This document shows, in pieces, positions 14,528-26,089 of a stretch of 38,459 nt of DNA. The notes beneath the pieces were generated by a model. The model was not told the origin of the DNA. It worked only from the letters and a program-made list of their open reading frames with translations, and did no database searches. Every line of letters begins with the position of its first letter. Position 1 is the first letter of the stretch. This stretch comes from Rathayibacter_A sp036510655. Lineage in GTDB: Bacteria; Actinomycetota; Actinomycetes; Actinomycetales; Microbacteriaceae. The translations under genes were made by a program, and so were the position numbers. Where the stretch lies: NCBI GenBank assembly GCA_036510655.1, contig DATCDQ010000052.1:1-38459 (forward strand). Reading direction: 5' to 3'.

Positions 14528-15666
14528 GTGAACTCACGCTGGGCGTCCTCGCGACGACACGCAAGGCCGATGAGCGGCGCCTGCCCATTCATCCCCGGCA
14601 CCTCGAGCGGATCGATGAGCCGTTGCGCCGACGTATGACGCTCGAGTACGGCTATGGCGAGCGATTCGGAGTCACCGATGCGGAACTTTCCGCACTCGTT
14701 GGTGCGCTGGGGACAAGGGAACAGGTGATCGCATCCTCGGACGTGGTGCTCCTGCCCAAGCCGCAACCCGACGATCTGCGCGACCTGCGTGATGGCCAAA
14801 CCCTGTGGGGCTGGCCGCACTGCGTGCAGGACAGAGCCATCACCCAGCTGGCCATCGACAAACGGCTGACGCTGATCGCATTCGAAGCGATGAACCACTG
14901 GACGTCCAGCGGCGGGTTCGGCCTGCACGTGTTTCACAAGAACAACGAACTCGCGGGCTACTGCTCGGTCCTGCACTCACTCGAGTTGATCGGCTCGACC
15001 GGTGACTACGGCCGGCGGTTGAGCGCGACCGTCATCGGCTTCGGAGCGACGGCGCGCGGTGCGGTGACCGCACTGAATGCGCTCGGCGTCCACGATGTGC
15101 AGGTGCTCACCAGCCGCGGCGTCGCCGCGGTCGGCTCGCCGATTCATTCTGTGCACATCGTGCAGCTCGATCACGATGAAGCAGCGCCGTATCTCAGCCA
15201 TGTCATCACCCATCACGGCCGTGTTCCTCTTGCACCATTCCTCGCGGAAAGCGACATCATCGTGAACTGCACACTGCAGGACCCGGATGCGCCGCTGACG
15301 TACCTGCGCACCAACGATCTCGACGGGTTCCGGCCGGGCAGCCTGATCATCGACGTGTCAGTCGACGAGGGCATGGGATTCAGTTGGGCCAAGCCGACCA
15401 CCTTCGCCGATCCGATGTTCATCGTGGGCGACAATGTGCGATATTACGCGGTCGACCACAGCCCGTCCTACCTGTGGGACTCCGCCACGTGGGAGATCAG
15501 CGAGGCACTTCTGCCGTTCCTGCCCGTCGTTATGGCGGGCAGCGCGACGTGGGATGACGATGAGACGATCGGTCGCGCGATTGAGATTCGCGACGGCATG
15601 ATCCGCAATCCAGGCATCCTGTCATTCCAGAACCGGTCCGCAGAGTATCCCTATCCGCCCGCTTGA
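14524..15666 (+). CDS. Alanine dehydrogenase/PNT-like protein, related to N5-(carboxyethyl)ornithine synthase
   Basis: A 380-residue protein with the N-terminal AlaDh/PNT domain (LGVLATTRKADERRLPIHP at the start, LLPKPQPDD near residues 76-84 carrying the substrate-type Lys) and a Rossmann domain with VIGFGATARGAV near 170-181. The C-terminus QNRSAEYPY resembles N5-(carboxyethyl)ornithine synthase and its relatives, NAD(P)H-dependent enzymes that join an amino acid to a 2-oxo acid. The exact reaction cannot be read from sequence. The GTG at 14524 overlaps the fadB stop, tying it to the fatty-acid operon, which is an unexpected partner. A possible bidirectional terminator follows at 15674-15704. 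Confidence 0.6.
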   Translation: MSELTLGVLATTRKADERRLPIHPRHLERIDEPLRRRMTLEYGYGERFGVTDAELSALVGALGTREQVIASSDVVLLPKPQPDDLRDLRDGQTLWGWPHCVQDRAITQLAIDKRLTLIAFEAMNHWTSSGGFGLHVFHKNNELAGYCSVLHSLELIGSTGDYGRRLSATVIGFGATARGAVTALNALGVHDVQVLTSRGVAAVGSPIHSVHIVQLDHDEAAPYLSHVITHHGRVPLAPFLAESDIIVNCTLQDPDAPLTYLRTNDLDGFRPGSLIIDVSVDEGMGFSWAKPTTFADPMFIVGDNVRYYAVDHSPSYLWDSATWEISEALLPFLPVVMAGSATWDDDETIGRAIEIRDGMIRNPGILSFQNRSAEYPYPPA

Positions 15667-15673
15667 GCATTGG

Positions 15674-15704
15674 GCCTGACCGCGCCTGCAAGCGTGCGTC
15701 AGGC
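15674..15704. terminator. Possible bidirectional terminator between the fad operon and dxs
   Basis: GCCTGAC (15674-15680) pairs with GTCAGGC (15698-15704), with four more inner pairs after a one-base bulge. It lies between two convergent genes and slightly overlaps the dxs end. No long U tract on either strand. Confidence 0.42.
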
Positions 15705-17651
15705 GTTGCGGCGACGTTTTGAGCCGACCGCCGGTTCCTCCGTGGCATCCGGAAGCGGCCGGGCTACCGGGATCTTGCTGCCGAGCACCTGTTCGACGAT
15801 GTCCCGAGCGATCCGCTGCGGGGTAAGCCCGGCCTGCTCGAGAATCTGGTCGCGCGTGGCGTGCTCTAAGAACTCGTCGGGAAGTCCGAGCTCGTCGACG
15901 GCTGTGTCCACGCCTGCCGCGCGGAGGTCCTGCCGAACGCGTGTGCCGATCCCGCCGACCCGGATGCCGTCTTCCAACGTCACGACCAGCCGGTGGGTCT
16001 CGGCCAGTTCGATCACACTGTGCGGCACGGGCACGACCCAGCGCGGATCGATTACGGTAGCGCCGATCCCCTGCGCGTCGAGCAACTCGGCGACGCGGAG
16101 CGCGATCACGGCGAACGGTCCGACCGCCACAAGCAGAACGTCATTGTGGTCGTCTTCGACGAGCACGTCCACGCCGTCAGGCAACCGTCGCACGGCTTCG
16201 ATGTCCGCGCCCACGCTGCCCTTTGGAAAACGGATGACCGTGGGCGCGTCCTCCACGCTGACCGCCTCAGCAAGTTCTTCACGCAGGCGGCTTGCGTCAC
16301 GCGGTGCTGCGAGCCGAATGTGCGGCACGAGTTGCAGGATTGCCAAATCCCAAATGCCGTGATGACTTGGGCCGTCCGGTCCCGTGACACCGGCACGATC
16401 AAGCACGAAGGTGACGCCCGCCTTGTGCAGCGCCACATCCATCAGCACTTGGTCGAAGGCGCGGTTGATGAACGTCGAATACAGCGCAACGACCGGGTGC
16501 AATCCGCCGTACGCGAGTCCGGCCGCGCTGGCGACGGCGTGTTGCTCTGCGATCCCGACATCGTGCACGCGCTCGGGGAATCGTTCGGCCAACCGGTTGA
16601 GGCCGGTCGGCCTCAGCATCGCGGCTGTGATGCCGACCAGTCGTGGGTTCTCCTGGGCGAGGCGCAGAAGCTCGTCGCCGAACACGTTCGTCCAGGCCGG
16701 CGCGCTGGAGGATCCGATCGGCTCACCCGTCTCAGGGTCGATCTGCCCAACGGAGTGGAATTGATCGGCTGTATCGTTGACGGCCGGCTCGAATCCGCGG
16801 CCCTTCTGCGTGATCGCGTGCACGATCACCGGGGCGCCGTACCCCTTCGCCTGGCGGAGTGCCTCTTCCATGGCGGCGATGTCGTGTCCGTCGATCGGGC
16901 CGATGTACTTGATATCGAGATTCGAATACAGCTGTTCGTTGTTCGCAAACCTGCTGAGGAATCCGTGTGTTCCGCCGCGGATGCCGCGATACAGTGCCCG
17001 GCCCGGCCCGCCGAGCTTTCCAAAGGCGGCTTGACTCGTCAGGTAGAGATTTCGGTAGCTGTCCTTGGTGCGCACCGAGTTCAGGAACCGCGCAATCCCG
17101 CCGATCGTCGGAGCATAGGATCGGCCGTTGTCGTTGACGACGATCACGAGGTTGCGATTGTTATCGTCGGTGATGTTGTTGAGCGCTTCCCACGTCATAC
17201 CGCCGGTCAGCGCGCCATCGCCGACGACCGCAACAACATGACGTTCCCGCTGGCCTGTGACGGCAAAAGCGCGAGAGATGCCATCGGCCCAGGACAGCGA
17301 GCTTGACGCGTGCGAGTTCTCCACGATGTCGTGGATCGACTCCGCGCGCTGCGGATAGCCGGCGACTCCGCCTTTTTGCCGCAGCTTGCTGAAGTCTTGC
17401 CGGCCGGTCAGGAGTTTGTGTACGTAGGCCTGATGCCCGACATCGAAGACGAGGGCGTCCCGGGGCGAGTCGAAGGTCCGGTGGATGGCGATGGTGGTCT
17501 CTACCATGCCGAGGTTTGGGCCCAAGTGGCCGCCTGTACGGGCAACGTTCGAGATCAGGAACGTGCGGATCTCGGCCGCGAGCTGAATCAGCTGCTCCTT
17601 CGAGAGTCCATCGAGATCGCGCGGACCCCTGATCGTCTCCAGAAGGGTCAT
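15699..17651 (-). CDS. dxs: 1-deoxy-D-xylulose-5-phosphate synthase
   Basis: A 650-residue thiamine-diphosphate enzyme joining pyruvate and glyceraldehyde 3-phosphate, the first step of the MEP isoprenoid pathway. The N-terminal domain has HLGPNLGMVE and FDVGHQAYVHKLLTGR; the ThDP-binding GDGALTGG motif lies near residue 145; and the transketolase pyrimidine domain has the catalytic Glu in GIAEQHAV. A C-terminal transketolase domain completes it. Length is normal. The ATG at 17651 is preferred over a GTG two codons earlier because GGAAAGG precedes it at a good distance and MTLLE is the usual family start. It lies downstream of acnA but is separated from it by a strong hairpin, so it is probably transcribed separately. 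Confidence 0.95.
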   Translation of the reverse strand: MTLLETIRGPRDLDGLSKEQLIQLAAEIRTFLISNVARTGGHLGPNLGMVETTIAIHRTFDSPRDALVFDVGHQAYVHKLLTGRQDFSKLRQKGGVAGYPQRAESIHDIVENSHASSSLSWADGISRAFAVTGQRERHVVAVVGDGALTGGMTWEALNNITDDNNRNLVIVVNDNGRSYAPTIGGIARFLNSVRTKDSYRNLYLTSQAAFGKLGGPGRALYRGIRGGTHGFLSRFANNEQLYSNLDIKYIGPIDGHDIAAMEEALRQAKGYGAPVIVHAITQKGRGFEPAVNDTADQFHSVGQIDPETGEPIGSSSAPAWTNVFGDELLRLAQENPRLVGITAAMLRPTGLNRLAERFPERVHDVGIAEQHAVASAAGLAYGGLHPVVALYSTFINRAFDQVLMDVALHKAGVTFVLDRAGVTGPDGPSHHGIWDLAILQLVPHIRLAAPRDASRLREELAEAVSVEDAPTVIRFPKGSVGADIEAVRRLPDGVDVLVEDDHNDVLLVAVGPFAVIALRVAELLDAQGIGATVIDPRWVVPVPHSVIELAETHRLVVTLEDGIRVGGIGTRVRQDLRAAGVDTAVDELGLPDEFLEHATRDQILEQAGLTPQRIARDIVEQVLGSKIPVARPLPDATEEPAVGSKRRRNA

Positions 17652-17727
17652 CCGCACTGCCTTTCCTTGGCGCGCGGTGTCCCCCGCGGCATCGTTCGAT
17701 TCTACGCGCCCGGGTCGGCGAGACGAC

Positions 17728-17760
17728 GTGAGGCCGGGATTCGTTTGATCCCGGCCTCAC
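17728..17760 (-). terminator. Terminator-like hairpin after acnA
   Basis: A perfect 13-bp stem (17728-17740 with 17748-17760) and a seven-base loop, 20 bases after the acnA stop. The leftward transcript lacks a strong U tract, as is common in actinobacteria. Confidence 0.75.
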
Positions 17761-17780
17761 TCGGTGCGTCGATCCCGCCG

Positions 17781-20606
<2,826 letters not shown>

Positions 20607-20627
20607 GCTGCCCTCTCCTTCGTTGGC

Positions 20628-20649
20628 GGGGATCGCACTGGCGATCCCC
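20628..20649 (-). promoter_or_regulatory. Hairpin in the acnA 5' leader
   Basis: GGGGATCGC and GCGATCCCC pair perfectly over 9 bp around the loop CAGT as read in the acnA direction. It ends 22 bases before the start codon and just upstream of the ribosome-binding site. The loop is followed by G, giving CAGUG, the core of the iron-responsive-element loop, but the bulged C of a true IRE is absent. Confidence 0.6.
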
Positions 20650-20732
20650 CACGGTCAATCTTCGTGCCGGTGTGACGGTTTTCTCTACCAAGGATTGCCT
20701 AACCCCGGTAACGCGCACGGAGCACCTCAAAC

Positions 20733-20750
20733 TATCTCGACATCAAGATA
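20733..20750 (-). promoter_or_regulatory. Palindromic operator candidate upstream of acnA
   Basis: TATCTCGACATCAAGATA is an 18-base palindrome with seven of nine pairs matched, about 130 bases upstream of the acnA start and between the P-type ATPase stop and acnA. It has the form of a dimeric regulator's site. I cannot name the regulator with confidence. Confidence 0.5.
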
Positions 20751-20797
20751 ATTCTATCAGGAGCGGACATTGATTCCGACGCCGCCTCACCCACTCG

Positions 20798-23188
20798 TCA
20801 TTCGCGATCGAAGACCAGCGAGTGCCGCCTCGCAAATCGGTAGAACAGTTCGATTCCGACCGCCCCAAGTGCACCGACTGCAACGCCGTAGACAAGCGTC
20901 ACATCGGCGTAGACATCCATCATGAAAAACGTGCGGGTGAACGAAACCGTGCAGACGAGCACGAACGCGACTACGACAGAGGCAAGCAGTGCAACGCGCG
21001 CCATGCTCAGCGGGCGCGCCAGCACACTGAGGATCCACAGTGACACGCAGAACAAGGTCACGGTTGCCACGCTGCGCGCCTCATGCCGTTCGACGTGCAG
21101 CAGGTACACCGGGATGAACGACAGCAGGCACGTGCACGCTGCAATGATTCCGGTCGGAATCGAATAGCGCAGGATTCGACGCAGGACCCCTGGCGTGTAG
21201 AGTCGGCGATTCGGCGCAAGCGCCAACAGGAATGACGGAATGCCGATGGCGAGCGATGACACGAGCGAGAGCTGTCGGGGTAGGAACGGAAACGGCATGA
21301 AGGTCGCCGCGCTGACCAACGCAAGGATGATGCCGTAGACGGTCTTCGCGAGAAAAATGTTCGCAACGCGTTCGACGTTCGCAATCACGCGCCGGCCCAG
21401 AGCGAGCACGTGCGGAAGGTGATCGAAGCGATTGTCCAGCAGCACGATCCGGGAGACTGCTTTCGTTGCAGCCGTCGCCGATCCCATCGCAATGCCCAGG
21501 TCGGCGTCCTTGATGGCCATCGCGTCGTTCACGCCGTCCCCGGTCATTCCGACGGTCTTGCCTGACGCGCGCAGTAACCCGATCGCGCTGCGCTTCTGCT
21601 CTGGGCTGACCCTTCCGAAGATGCTCGAGCGCTTCAGCGCCTCCGCGAGTTCGGCGTCGTCGTGCAGTTGGGAGGCGTCCATCGCCGCTCCGCCGATGCC
21701 GAGCGGTCCGGCCAAGGCTGCGACCGTCACCGGATTGTCGCCGGACATGATGACGATGCGCACGCCCTGCGACTCGAAGTAGCGCAGCGTCTCCGGCGCT
21801 TCCTCCCGGATCGTCTCCATGAAGATGACCAGCGCCGCGGGCTCGAGCGCACCGATGTCCAGCTGAACAGCGGCCGGATGCTGCGTCGCATCCGCCCTCG
21901 GGTCAGGCAAAGGCACCGTGCTGCGCACGAGTGCGAGCGTGCGTCGGCCGGTCGCTGCCATCCGGTTCGCCGCTGTGCGTTCACGCGACTGCGCCGCCAG
22001 CAGTCGCTCCGGCGCACCCAGCAACCAGGTCGACGCGTGTTCACCCTGACTGAATTGCACACCGCTGTACTTGGTCGCAGAACTGAAAGGCAGTCTTCTC
22101 GCGATGATCAGACCGGACGCTGAGAAGTGCTGAGCCAGCAAGCGAGCTGTCGCGTTACCTGCGTCATCGGAGCCGAAAGCGGCAAGTGCGATCACAGACT
22201 CCGACTCCGGGATGCCGCTGAACGCCACCAACCGGTCGAACGCGAGTTCGCCGCTGGTCAGCGTGCCGGTTTTGTCGAGACACAGCACGTCTACGCGCGC
22301 GAGCACCTCGACGGCCGCGAGTTCCTGCACCAGCACCTTCTTGGTGGCCAGCTGGATGGCAGCGACACCGAACGCCAGGCTGATCAACAGCACGAGGCCC
22401 TCTGGGATCATGCCCACAACGCTGGCGACGGCGTCCACGACCGCGCGTTGCCACAGGCCGTCGTGGAGCAGCTGGCTCAGTCCGCCGTATGCGAAAATCC
22501 GACCGATGATGGTGATCACGATCACCGGGCCGAGAATCCATGAAATGTAGACCAGGATGCGATTGACCGCCGCGCGCAACTCAGAATGCACCAGCGAGTG
22601 CCTGCGTATCTCCGACGTCAACTTGTTGGCGTAGGAGTCTGCACCGACGGCGGTAACCTGCGCATACCCTGTTCCCCCGATGACATGGGAACCCGAAAGC
22701 AGTGGCTCGTCTGCATCCTTCGGTACGGGATCCGACTCGCCGGTCAGCATCGATTCATCCATGCTCAGCCCCGTGCTGGCAATGGTGCGCGCATCGGCGG
22801 GGATCTGGTCTCCCGCGCGCAGCACGAGCACGTCGTCGAGCACGATCTGCTCGATCGGAACGGTGACCACCGCGCCGGCCCGCCGAACGGTGCTGGTCGG
22901 TGCAGCGAGAAGGGCTAGCCGATCGAGCACGAATTTCGCGCGCAACTCTTGCACGATACCGATCAGGGCATTGACGATCACGACGCCGTAGAAGAAGCCA
23001 TCGCGCAGGTCACCGACGAGTACCACAGCGACGAAACAGACGGTCAGGATCGCGTTGAAGAACGTGAAGACGTTTTCCCGAAGGATGTCTCCGACGGAGC
23101 GCGACGTTGGCTGCTTGACCTCGTTGACGTGCCCGGCGGCCTGTCGCGCGGCCACCTCATCCAACGTCAGGCCGGTCGCCTCTGCCAT
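20798..23188 (-). CDS. P-type cation-transporting ATPase, CtpE-like
   Basis: A 796-residue P-type ATPase. The phosphorylated Asp305 lies in CLDKTGTLTSGE, the actuator loop LTGES is at 148-152, and TGDGVNDAMAIKDADLG is present in the P domain. The M4 motif is PEGL (about 262-265), and there is no heavy-metal-binding domain or CPx motif. This fits the actinobacterial CtpE-type group, linked to calcium uptake in mycobacteria; the ion here is inferred. About ten hydrophobic segments, including a C-terminal bundle of five or six. The ATG at 23188 is four bases after the DUF3159 stop, so it belongs to the dut-DUF3710-DUF3159 operon. Confidence 0.86.
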   Translation of the reverse strand: MAEATGLTLDEVAARQAAGHVNEVKQPTSRSVGDILRENVFTFFNAILTVCFVAVVLVGDLRDGFFYGVVIVNALIGIVQELRAKFVLDRLALLAAPTSTVRRAGAVVTVPIEQIVLDDVLVLRAGDQIPADARTIASTGLSMDESMLTGESDPVPKDADEPLLSGSHVIGGTGYAQVTAVGADSYANKLTSEIRRHSLVHSELRAAVNRILVYISWILGPVIVITIIGRIFAYGGLSQLLHDGLWQRAVVDAVASVVGMIPEGLVLLISLAFGVAAIQLATKKVLVQELAAVEVLARVDVLCLDKTGTLTSGELAFDRLVAFSGIPESESVIALAAFGSDDAGNATARLLAQHFSASGLIIARRLPFSSATKYSGVQFSQGEHASTWLLGAPERLLAAQSRERTAANRMAATGRRTLALVRSTVPLPDPRADATQHPAAVQLDIGALEPAALVIFMETIREEAPETLRYFESQGVRIVIMSGDNPVTVAALAGPLGIGGAAMDASQLHDDAELAEALKRSSIFGRVSPEQKRSAIGLLRASGKTVGMTGDGVNDAMAIKDADLGIAMGSATAATKAVSRIVLLDNRFDHLPHVLALGRRVIANVERVANIFLAKTVYGIILALVSAATFMPFPFLPRQLSLVSSLAIGIPSFLLALAPNRRLYTPGVLRRILRYSIPTGIIAACTCLLSFIPVYLLHVERHEARSVATVTLFCVSLWILSVLARPLSMARVALLASVVVAFVLVCTVSFTRTFFMMDVYADVTLVYGVAVGALGAVGIELFYRFARRHSLVFDRE

Positions 23189-23192
23189 CCGG

Positions 23193-23975
23193 CTAGGAAC
23201 CCGAACTCGCCGGCTTCAGGTTGTACACGGAACGCACCACAAGCCACGTGACGAGCACGAGCGGCGCATACAGCGGAACGCCCATCAGGAGTTTGGCGAT
23301 CGCAAGCCCCGAGACGTTGTTGGCCAGATACAGCGGGACCTCGACCGCGAGCCGGGTGACGAACAATGCGAGCCAACACAGGGTGACCAGCTGGAGGGCG
23401 CGATACTTGGCGCGATCGCGCCGCCACGCTACCCCGTCGCCCATCAGGTAGCCGACGGCGAGACCGATCAGCGGCCAGCCGACCAGCAGCGAGATCAGAA
23501 TCGCCAGCCCGTATGCGCCGTTCGTGATCAGTCCGATGATGAAATTGTCACTGCCTTTGCCGGTCAGAAGCGCGAGAATCGCGGATGCGCCGACCCCGAG
23601 CAGCCCCGCGACCGCCTGTGTGACCGGTGTACGCCCGATCACGCGCAGCACGGTGAACACCACCGCGATCGCAACAGACGCACCGAGTGCTAACGGCACA
23701 TTCATCGTGAACGTATACACGACCAGGAAGACCAGCCCGGGCAGAATCGTTTCGGCGAGGCCACGGATGCCGCCCATCGCGGCGAGCAGAGCGGCGCCGC
23801 TCGGAGACTGGCCGTCTGCCACAGCACCCAACCCGCTGCGTTTTGCGGCGGCAGCAAGGCCCTGGCCCAGCGCCCCAGCCAGTGAGTCCGGCCGCGAATC
23901 CGGCGGTGTCGCAGTTTCCGCGTCGTTGGGCGGCGTCGACAGCGCATCGCGTCCTTCCGGTTCGTTGGTCGTCAT
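23193..23975 (-). CDS. DUF3159 membrane protein
   Basis: A 260-residue actinobacterial DUF3159 protein. The first 60 or so residues are hydrophilic and probably cytoplasmic, followed by about six hydrophobic segments from residue 75 onward, with the family-typical YLMGDGVAWRRDRAKYRALQ loop between segments. The function is unknown. It lies 14 bases after DUF3710 and four bases before the P-type ATPase, so an accessory role in ion transport or envelope function is possible (inference only). Confidence 0.87.
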   Translation of the reverse strand: MTTNEPEGRDALSTPPNDAETATPPDSRPDSLAGALGQGLAAAAKRSGLGAVADGQSPSGAALLAAMGGIRGLAETILPGLVFLVVYTFTMNVPLALGASVAIAVVFTVLRVIGRTPVTQAVAGLLGVGASAILALLTGKGSDNFIIGLITNGAYGLAILISLLVGWPLIGLAVGYLMGDGVAWRRDRAKYRALQLVTLCWLALFVTRLAVEVPLYLANNVSGLAIAKLLMGVPLYAPLVLVTWLVVRSVYNLKPASSGS

Positions 23976-23989
23976 CGTGGCGGCTCGGT

Positions 23990-24601
23990 TCAGATCGTGG
24001 CAGCTTCGTCGCCGGTCAACGGCATCCGAAGCGGGATCAGATCGCGCGGCGGCATCGGCACGGCTCCCCGGACGACGACGATGCTGCGGAAAAGGTCCTC
24101 GACCAGAGCTGCGGCCTCCGGTTGCACAGCCGCATCGCCGGCGATCACCCCGCGAAGGAACCAGCGCGGGCCGTCGACACCGACGAAGCGCGCGATGCGC
24201 GTCTCACCGGCGGTATCTGGAGATGCCACAGGGATCTCAGCAACCAACTCGAGCCCGAAAACTCCGTCTCGCTCACTGGTCCGGCCCCCTTGGCGGTTGA
24301 CCTGCTCGGCGATCTGATCCCGAATTTCGTGCCACAGCCCGCTTGATCGCGGAGCAGCGAACGGCTGCACTTGAAGGGTCGAGTTGGCATAGTCGAGGCC
24401 GACGGCCACAACCCGCTGGGTCCCCTCCTCGACTTCGAGGCGGAGGTGCAGGCCTTCGCGCGGCAAAATCTTCACGCCGCCGAGATCGATGTATGGGCGC
24501 ACCGGATTCGCCTCGGACTCGTCGAGTGGGCCTTCGGTCGCCCGGTCTTCGGGGGCCGACTTCTCCCAATCGTTTGTATCGCTGTTGTGTGTGCCGCTCA
24601 C
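23990..24601 (-). CDS. DUF3710 domain protein
   Basis: A 203-residue soluble protein of the actinobacterial DUF3710 family. It has an acidic N-terminal tail, then YIDLGGVKILPREGLHLRLE, the LQVQPFAAPRSSGLWHEIR segment and RFVGVDGPRWFLRG, all typical of the family. The function is unknown. Its start overlaps the end of dut by four bases (24598-24601), so translation is coupled. Linkage of dut, DUF3710 and DUF3159 is conserved in many actinobacteria. Confidence 0.88.
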   Translation of the reverse strand: MSGTHNSDTNDWEKSAPEDRATEGPLDESEANPVRPYIDLGGVKILPREGLHLRLEVEEGTQRVVAVGLDYANSTLQVQPFAAPRSSGLWHEIRDQIAEQVNRQGGRTSERDGVFGLELVAEIPVASPDTAGETRIARFVGVDGPRWFLRGVIAGDAAVQPEAAALVEDLFRSIVVVRGAVPMPPRDLIPLRMPLTGDEAATI

Positions 24602-25056
24602 GCGTGCTCTCCTGACTGCAAGGCTGTGTAGCCCGTCGAACCGAACCCGCTCGCGCCGCGGGCGCTGTCGGGGAGTTCGTCGACGGGGATGAATCGGACT
24701 CGGCTGACCGGCATGACCACAAGCTGAGCGATTCTGTCGCCCGCCGCCACGGCGTATGACTCGACCGCGTCCGTGTTGAGAAGGGTGACCTTGATCTCGC
24801 CACGATACCCCGCGTCGACGGTACCCGGCGAGTTCACGATGGTGATGCCGTGCCGGGCCGCCAGTCCGCTGCGCGGAACGACAAACGCCAGATAACCTTC
24901 CGGCAACGCAACGGACAGCCCCGTGCCGAGCGTCTTACGCTCGCCGGGCGCCAGAACCGCCGCCTCATTCGAACAGAGATCCGCCCCGGCGTCGCCCGGG
25001 TGCGCGTAGCTCGGCACGACATCCGCCCGGATCAAAACGTCAATGGAATCGGTCAC
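24598..25056 (-). CDS. dut: dUTP diphosphatase
   Basis: A 152-residue trimeric dUTPase that hydrolyses dUTP to dUMP and pyrophosphate, limiting uracil in DNA and supplying dTMP synthesis. All five family motifs are seen: DAGADL, PRSGLAARHG, the catalytic loop VDAGYRGE with Asp81, GDRIAQLV, and the C-terminal RGASGFGSTG arm. It is the first gene of a leftward operon with DUF3710, DUF3159 and the P-type ATPase, and is divergent from DUF3093 across a 38-base gap. Confidence 0.96.
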   Translation of the reverse strand: MTDSIDVLIRADVVPSYAHPGDAGADLCSNEAAVLAPGERKTLGTGLSVALPEGYLAFVVPRSGLAARHGITIVNSPGTVDAGYRGEIKVTLLNTDAVESYAVAAGDRIAQLVVMPVSRVRFIPVDELPDSARGASGFGSTGYTALQSGEHA

Positions 25057-25094
25057 GTGTCGAGGGTAGTGCAGAAATCTGATCGAATAGGGGC

Positions 25095-25565
25095 ATGGTT
25101 CTCTATCGCGAGCGGCTCTGGCCCGCCCCCTGGCTTTTCATCTCGACCGCGCTGATCATCCCCGCGTGCATCTTGGTGTTCGCACCGATCAACATGACCG
25201 TCGGCATCGTGTTGGCCGTCGTCCTCTACGCGGTCTGCGTTTGGATGCTGCTGACCTCAGCCGCCACGATTCAGGTGACTGACGAGACCTTCAGCGCGGG
25301 GCGCGCACGCATCGAGCGGTCGATGATCGGCGACGCGCTGGCGTTCGACGGCGACGAAGCCACCCTGCAACGAGGGCAGAAGCTCGACGCACGTGCCTGG
25401 CTGCTGATCCGCGGCTGGGTGAAACCCGTCGTCAAAGTCGCCCTGTTGGACATCAACGACCCGACGCCCTACTGGCTCATTTCCACCCGCCGACCGAGCG
25501 AATTGGTGCGCGTGCTCAGCGATCTGACAGGCAGACGCCCGAATCCGCAGATCGAGCGCGGCTAG
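25095..25565 (+). CDS. DUF3093 membrane protein
   Basis: A 156-residue actinobacterial DUF3093 protein. Two hydrophobic segments near residues 12-54 are followed by a small cytoplasmic domain (TIQVTDETFSAGRARI, DPTPYWLISTRRP). Its genomic place beside dut and DUF4193 is conserved in the phylum. The function is unknown. The ATG at 25095 gives the usual LYRERLWPAPW opening. It converges on DUF4193, with a short hairpin (25570-25584) in between. Confidence 0.87.
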   Translation: MVLYRERLWPAPWLFISTALIIPACILVFAPINMTVGIVLAVVLYAVCVWMLLTSAATIQVTDETFSAGRARIERSMIGDALAFDGDEATLQRGQKLDARAWLLIRGWVKPVVKVALLDINDPTPYWLISTRRPSELVRVLSDLTGRRPNPQIERG

Positions 25566-25569
25566 CCGA

Positions 25570-25584
25570 GCCGGTGAAACCGGC
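25570..25584. terminator. Short hairpin between convergent DUF3093 and DUF4193
   Basis: GCCGGT and ACCGGC pair over 6 bp around a GAA loop in the 26-base gap between two converging genes. It is short and lacks a U tract, so it is only a terminator candidate. Confidence 0.35.
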
Positions 25585-25591
25585 CGACAGG

Positions 25592-25885
25592 TCAGCTCGC
25601 GCACTCCATGCAGATCGGCCCCAGCTTGGACTCGTGGTCCATCTGCGAGCGATGCTTGACGAGGAAACAACTCACGCACGTGAATTCATCCGCCTGCGGC
25701 GGCAGAACGACGACGTCCAGGTCGAGATCGGACAGATCCGCGCCGGGGAGCTCGAAACCGCCCGGGTTGTCGGCATCATCGACGTCAACGACCCCGGACA
25801 TCTTGTCCGGTACTCGTTCCTTGAGCGCCTCGATCGACTCCGAGTCATCCTCGGTCTTTCGTGGCGCATCGTAATCCGTTGCCAT
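25592..25885 (-). CDS. DUF4193 domain protein
   Basis: A 97-residue acidic protein of the actinobacterial DUF4193 family. It opens with ATDYDAPRK, has a long Asp/Glu-rich middle, and ends with a zinc-binding-type pair of CxxC motifs (CVSC and CMEC) separated by a basic stretch (FLVKHRSQM). Function is unknown; the family is small and highly conserved. The ATG at 25885 gives the usual family start; a second ATG two codons upstream (25891) is possible. It is divergent from sepH. Confidence 0.9.
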   Translation of the reverse strand: MATDYDAPRKTEDDSESIEALKERVPDKMSGVVDVDDADNPGGFELPGADLSDLDLDVVVLPPQADEFTCVSCFLVKHRSQMDHESKLGPICMECAS

Positions 25886-26089
25886 GCCCATCCACTTCTC
25901 GTGTGACTACCGATCGAACGAAATCGGCGGGCATAGTTTGCATCAAACCTGAGGGAATAGCAAACCATTCCGCGATCTCATCGCCTCTGGTCAGCATCAA
26001 CTTGCGGCGCGCCACAGTTATTCCCGAGTTTTCAGCCGCCTTCGTGGCATCCTAGCCACGAACCGAGACAGCTGGAGAGGCGTTTCACC

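Noticed and set aside
15993..17306. Long rightward open frame (over 400 codons) within dxs
   Set aside because: It is fully antisense to dxs, has no ribosome-binding site, and its Arg/Gly/Asp-rich translation is typical of a high-GC mirror frame.
20628..20649. A true iron-responsive element
   Set aside because: The loop core matches, but the bulged C and the required spacing are absent and the simple 9-bp stem is more stable, so I list it only as a hairpin of interest.
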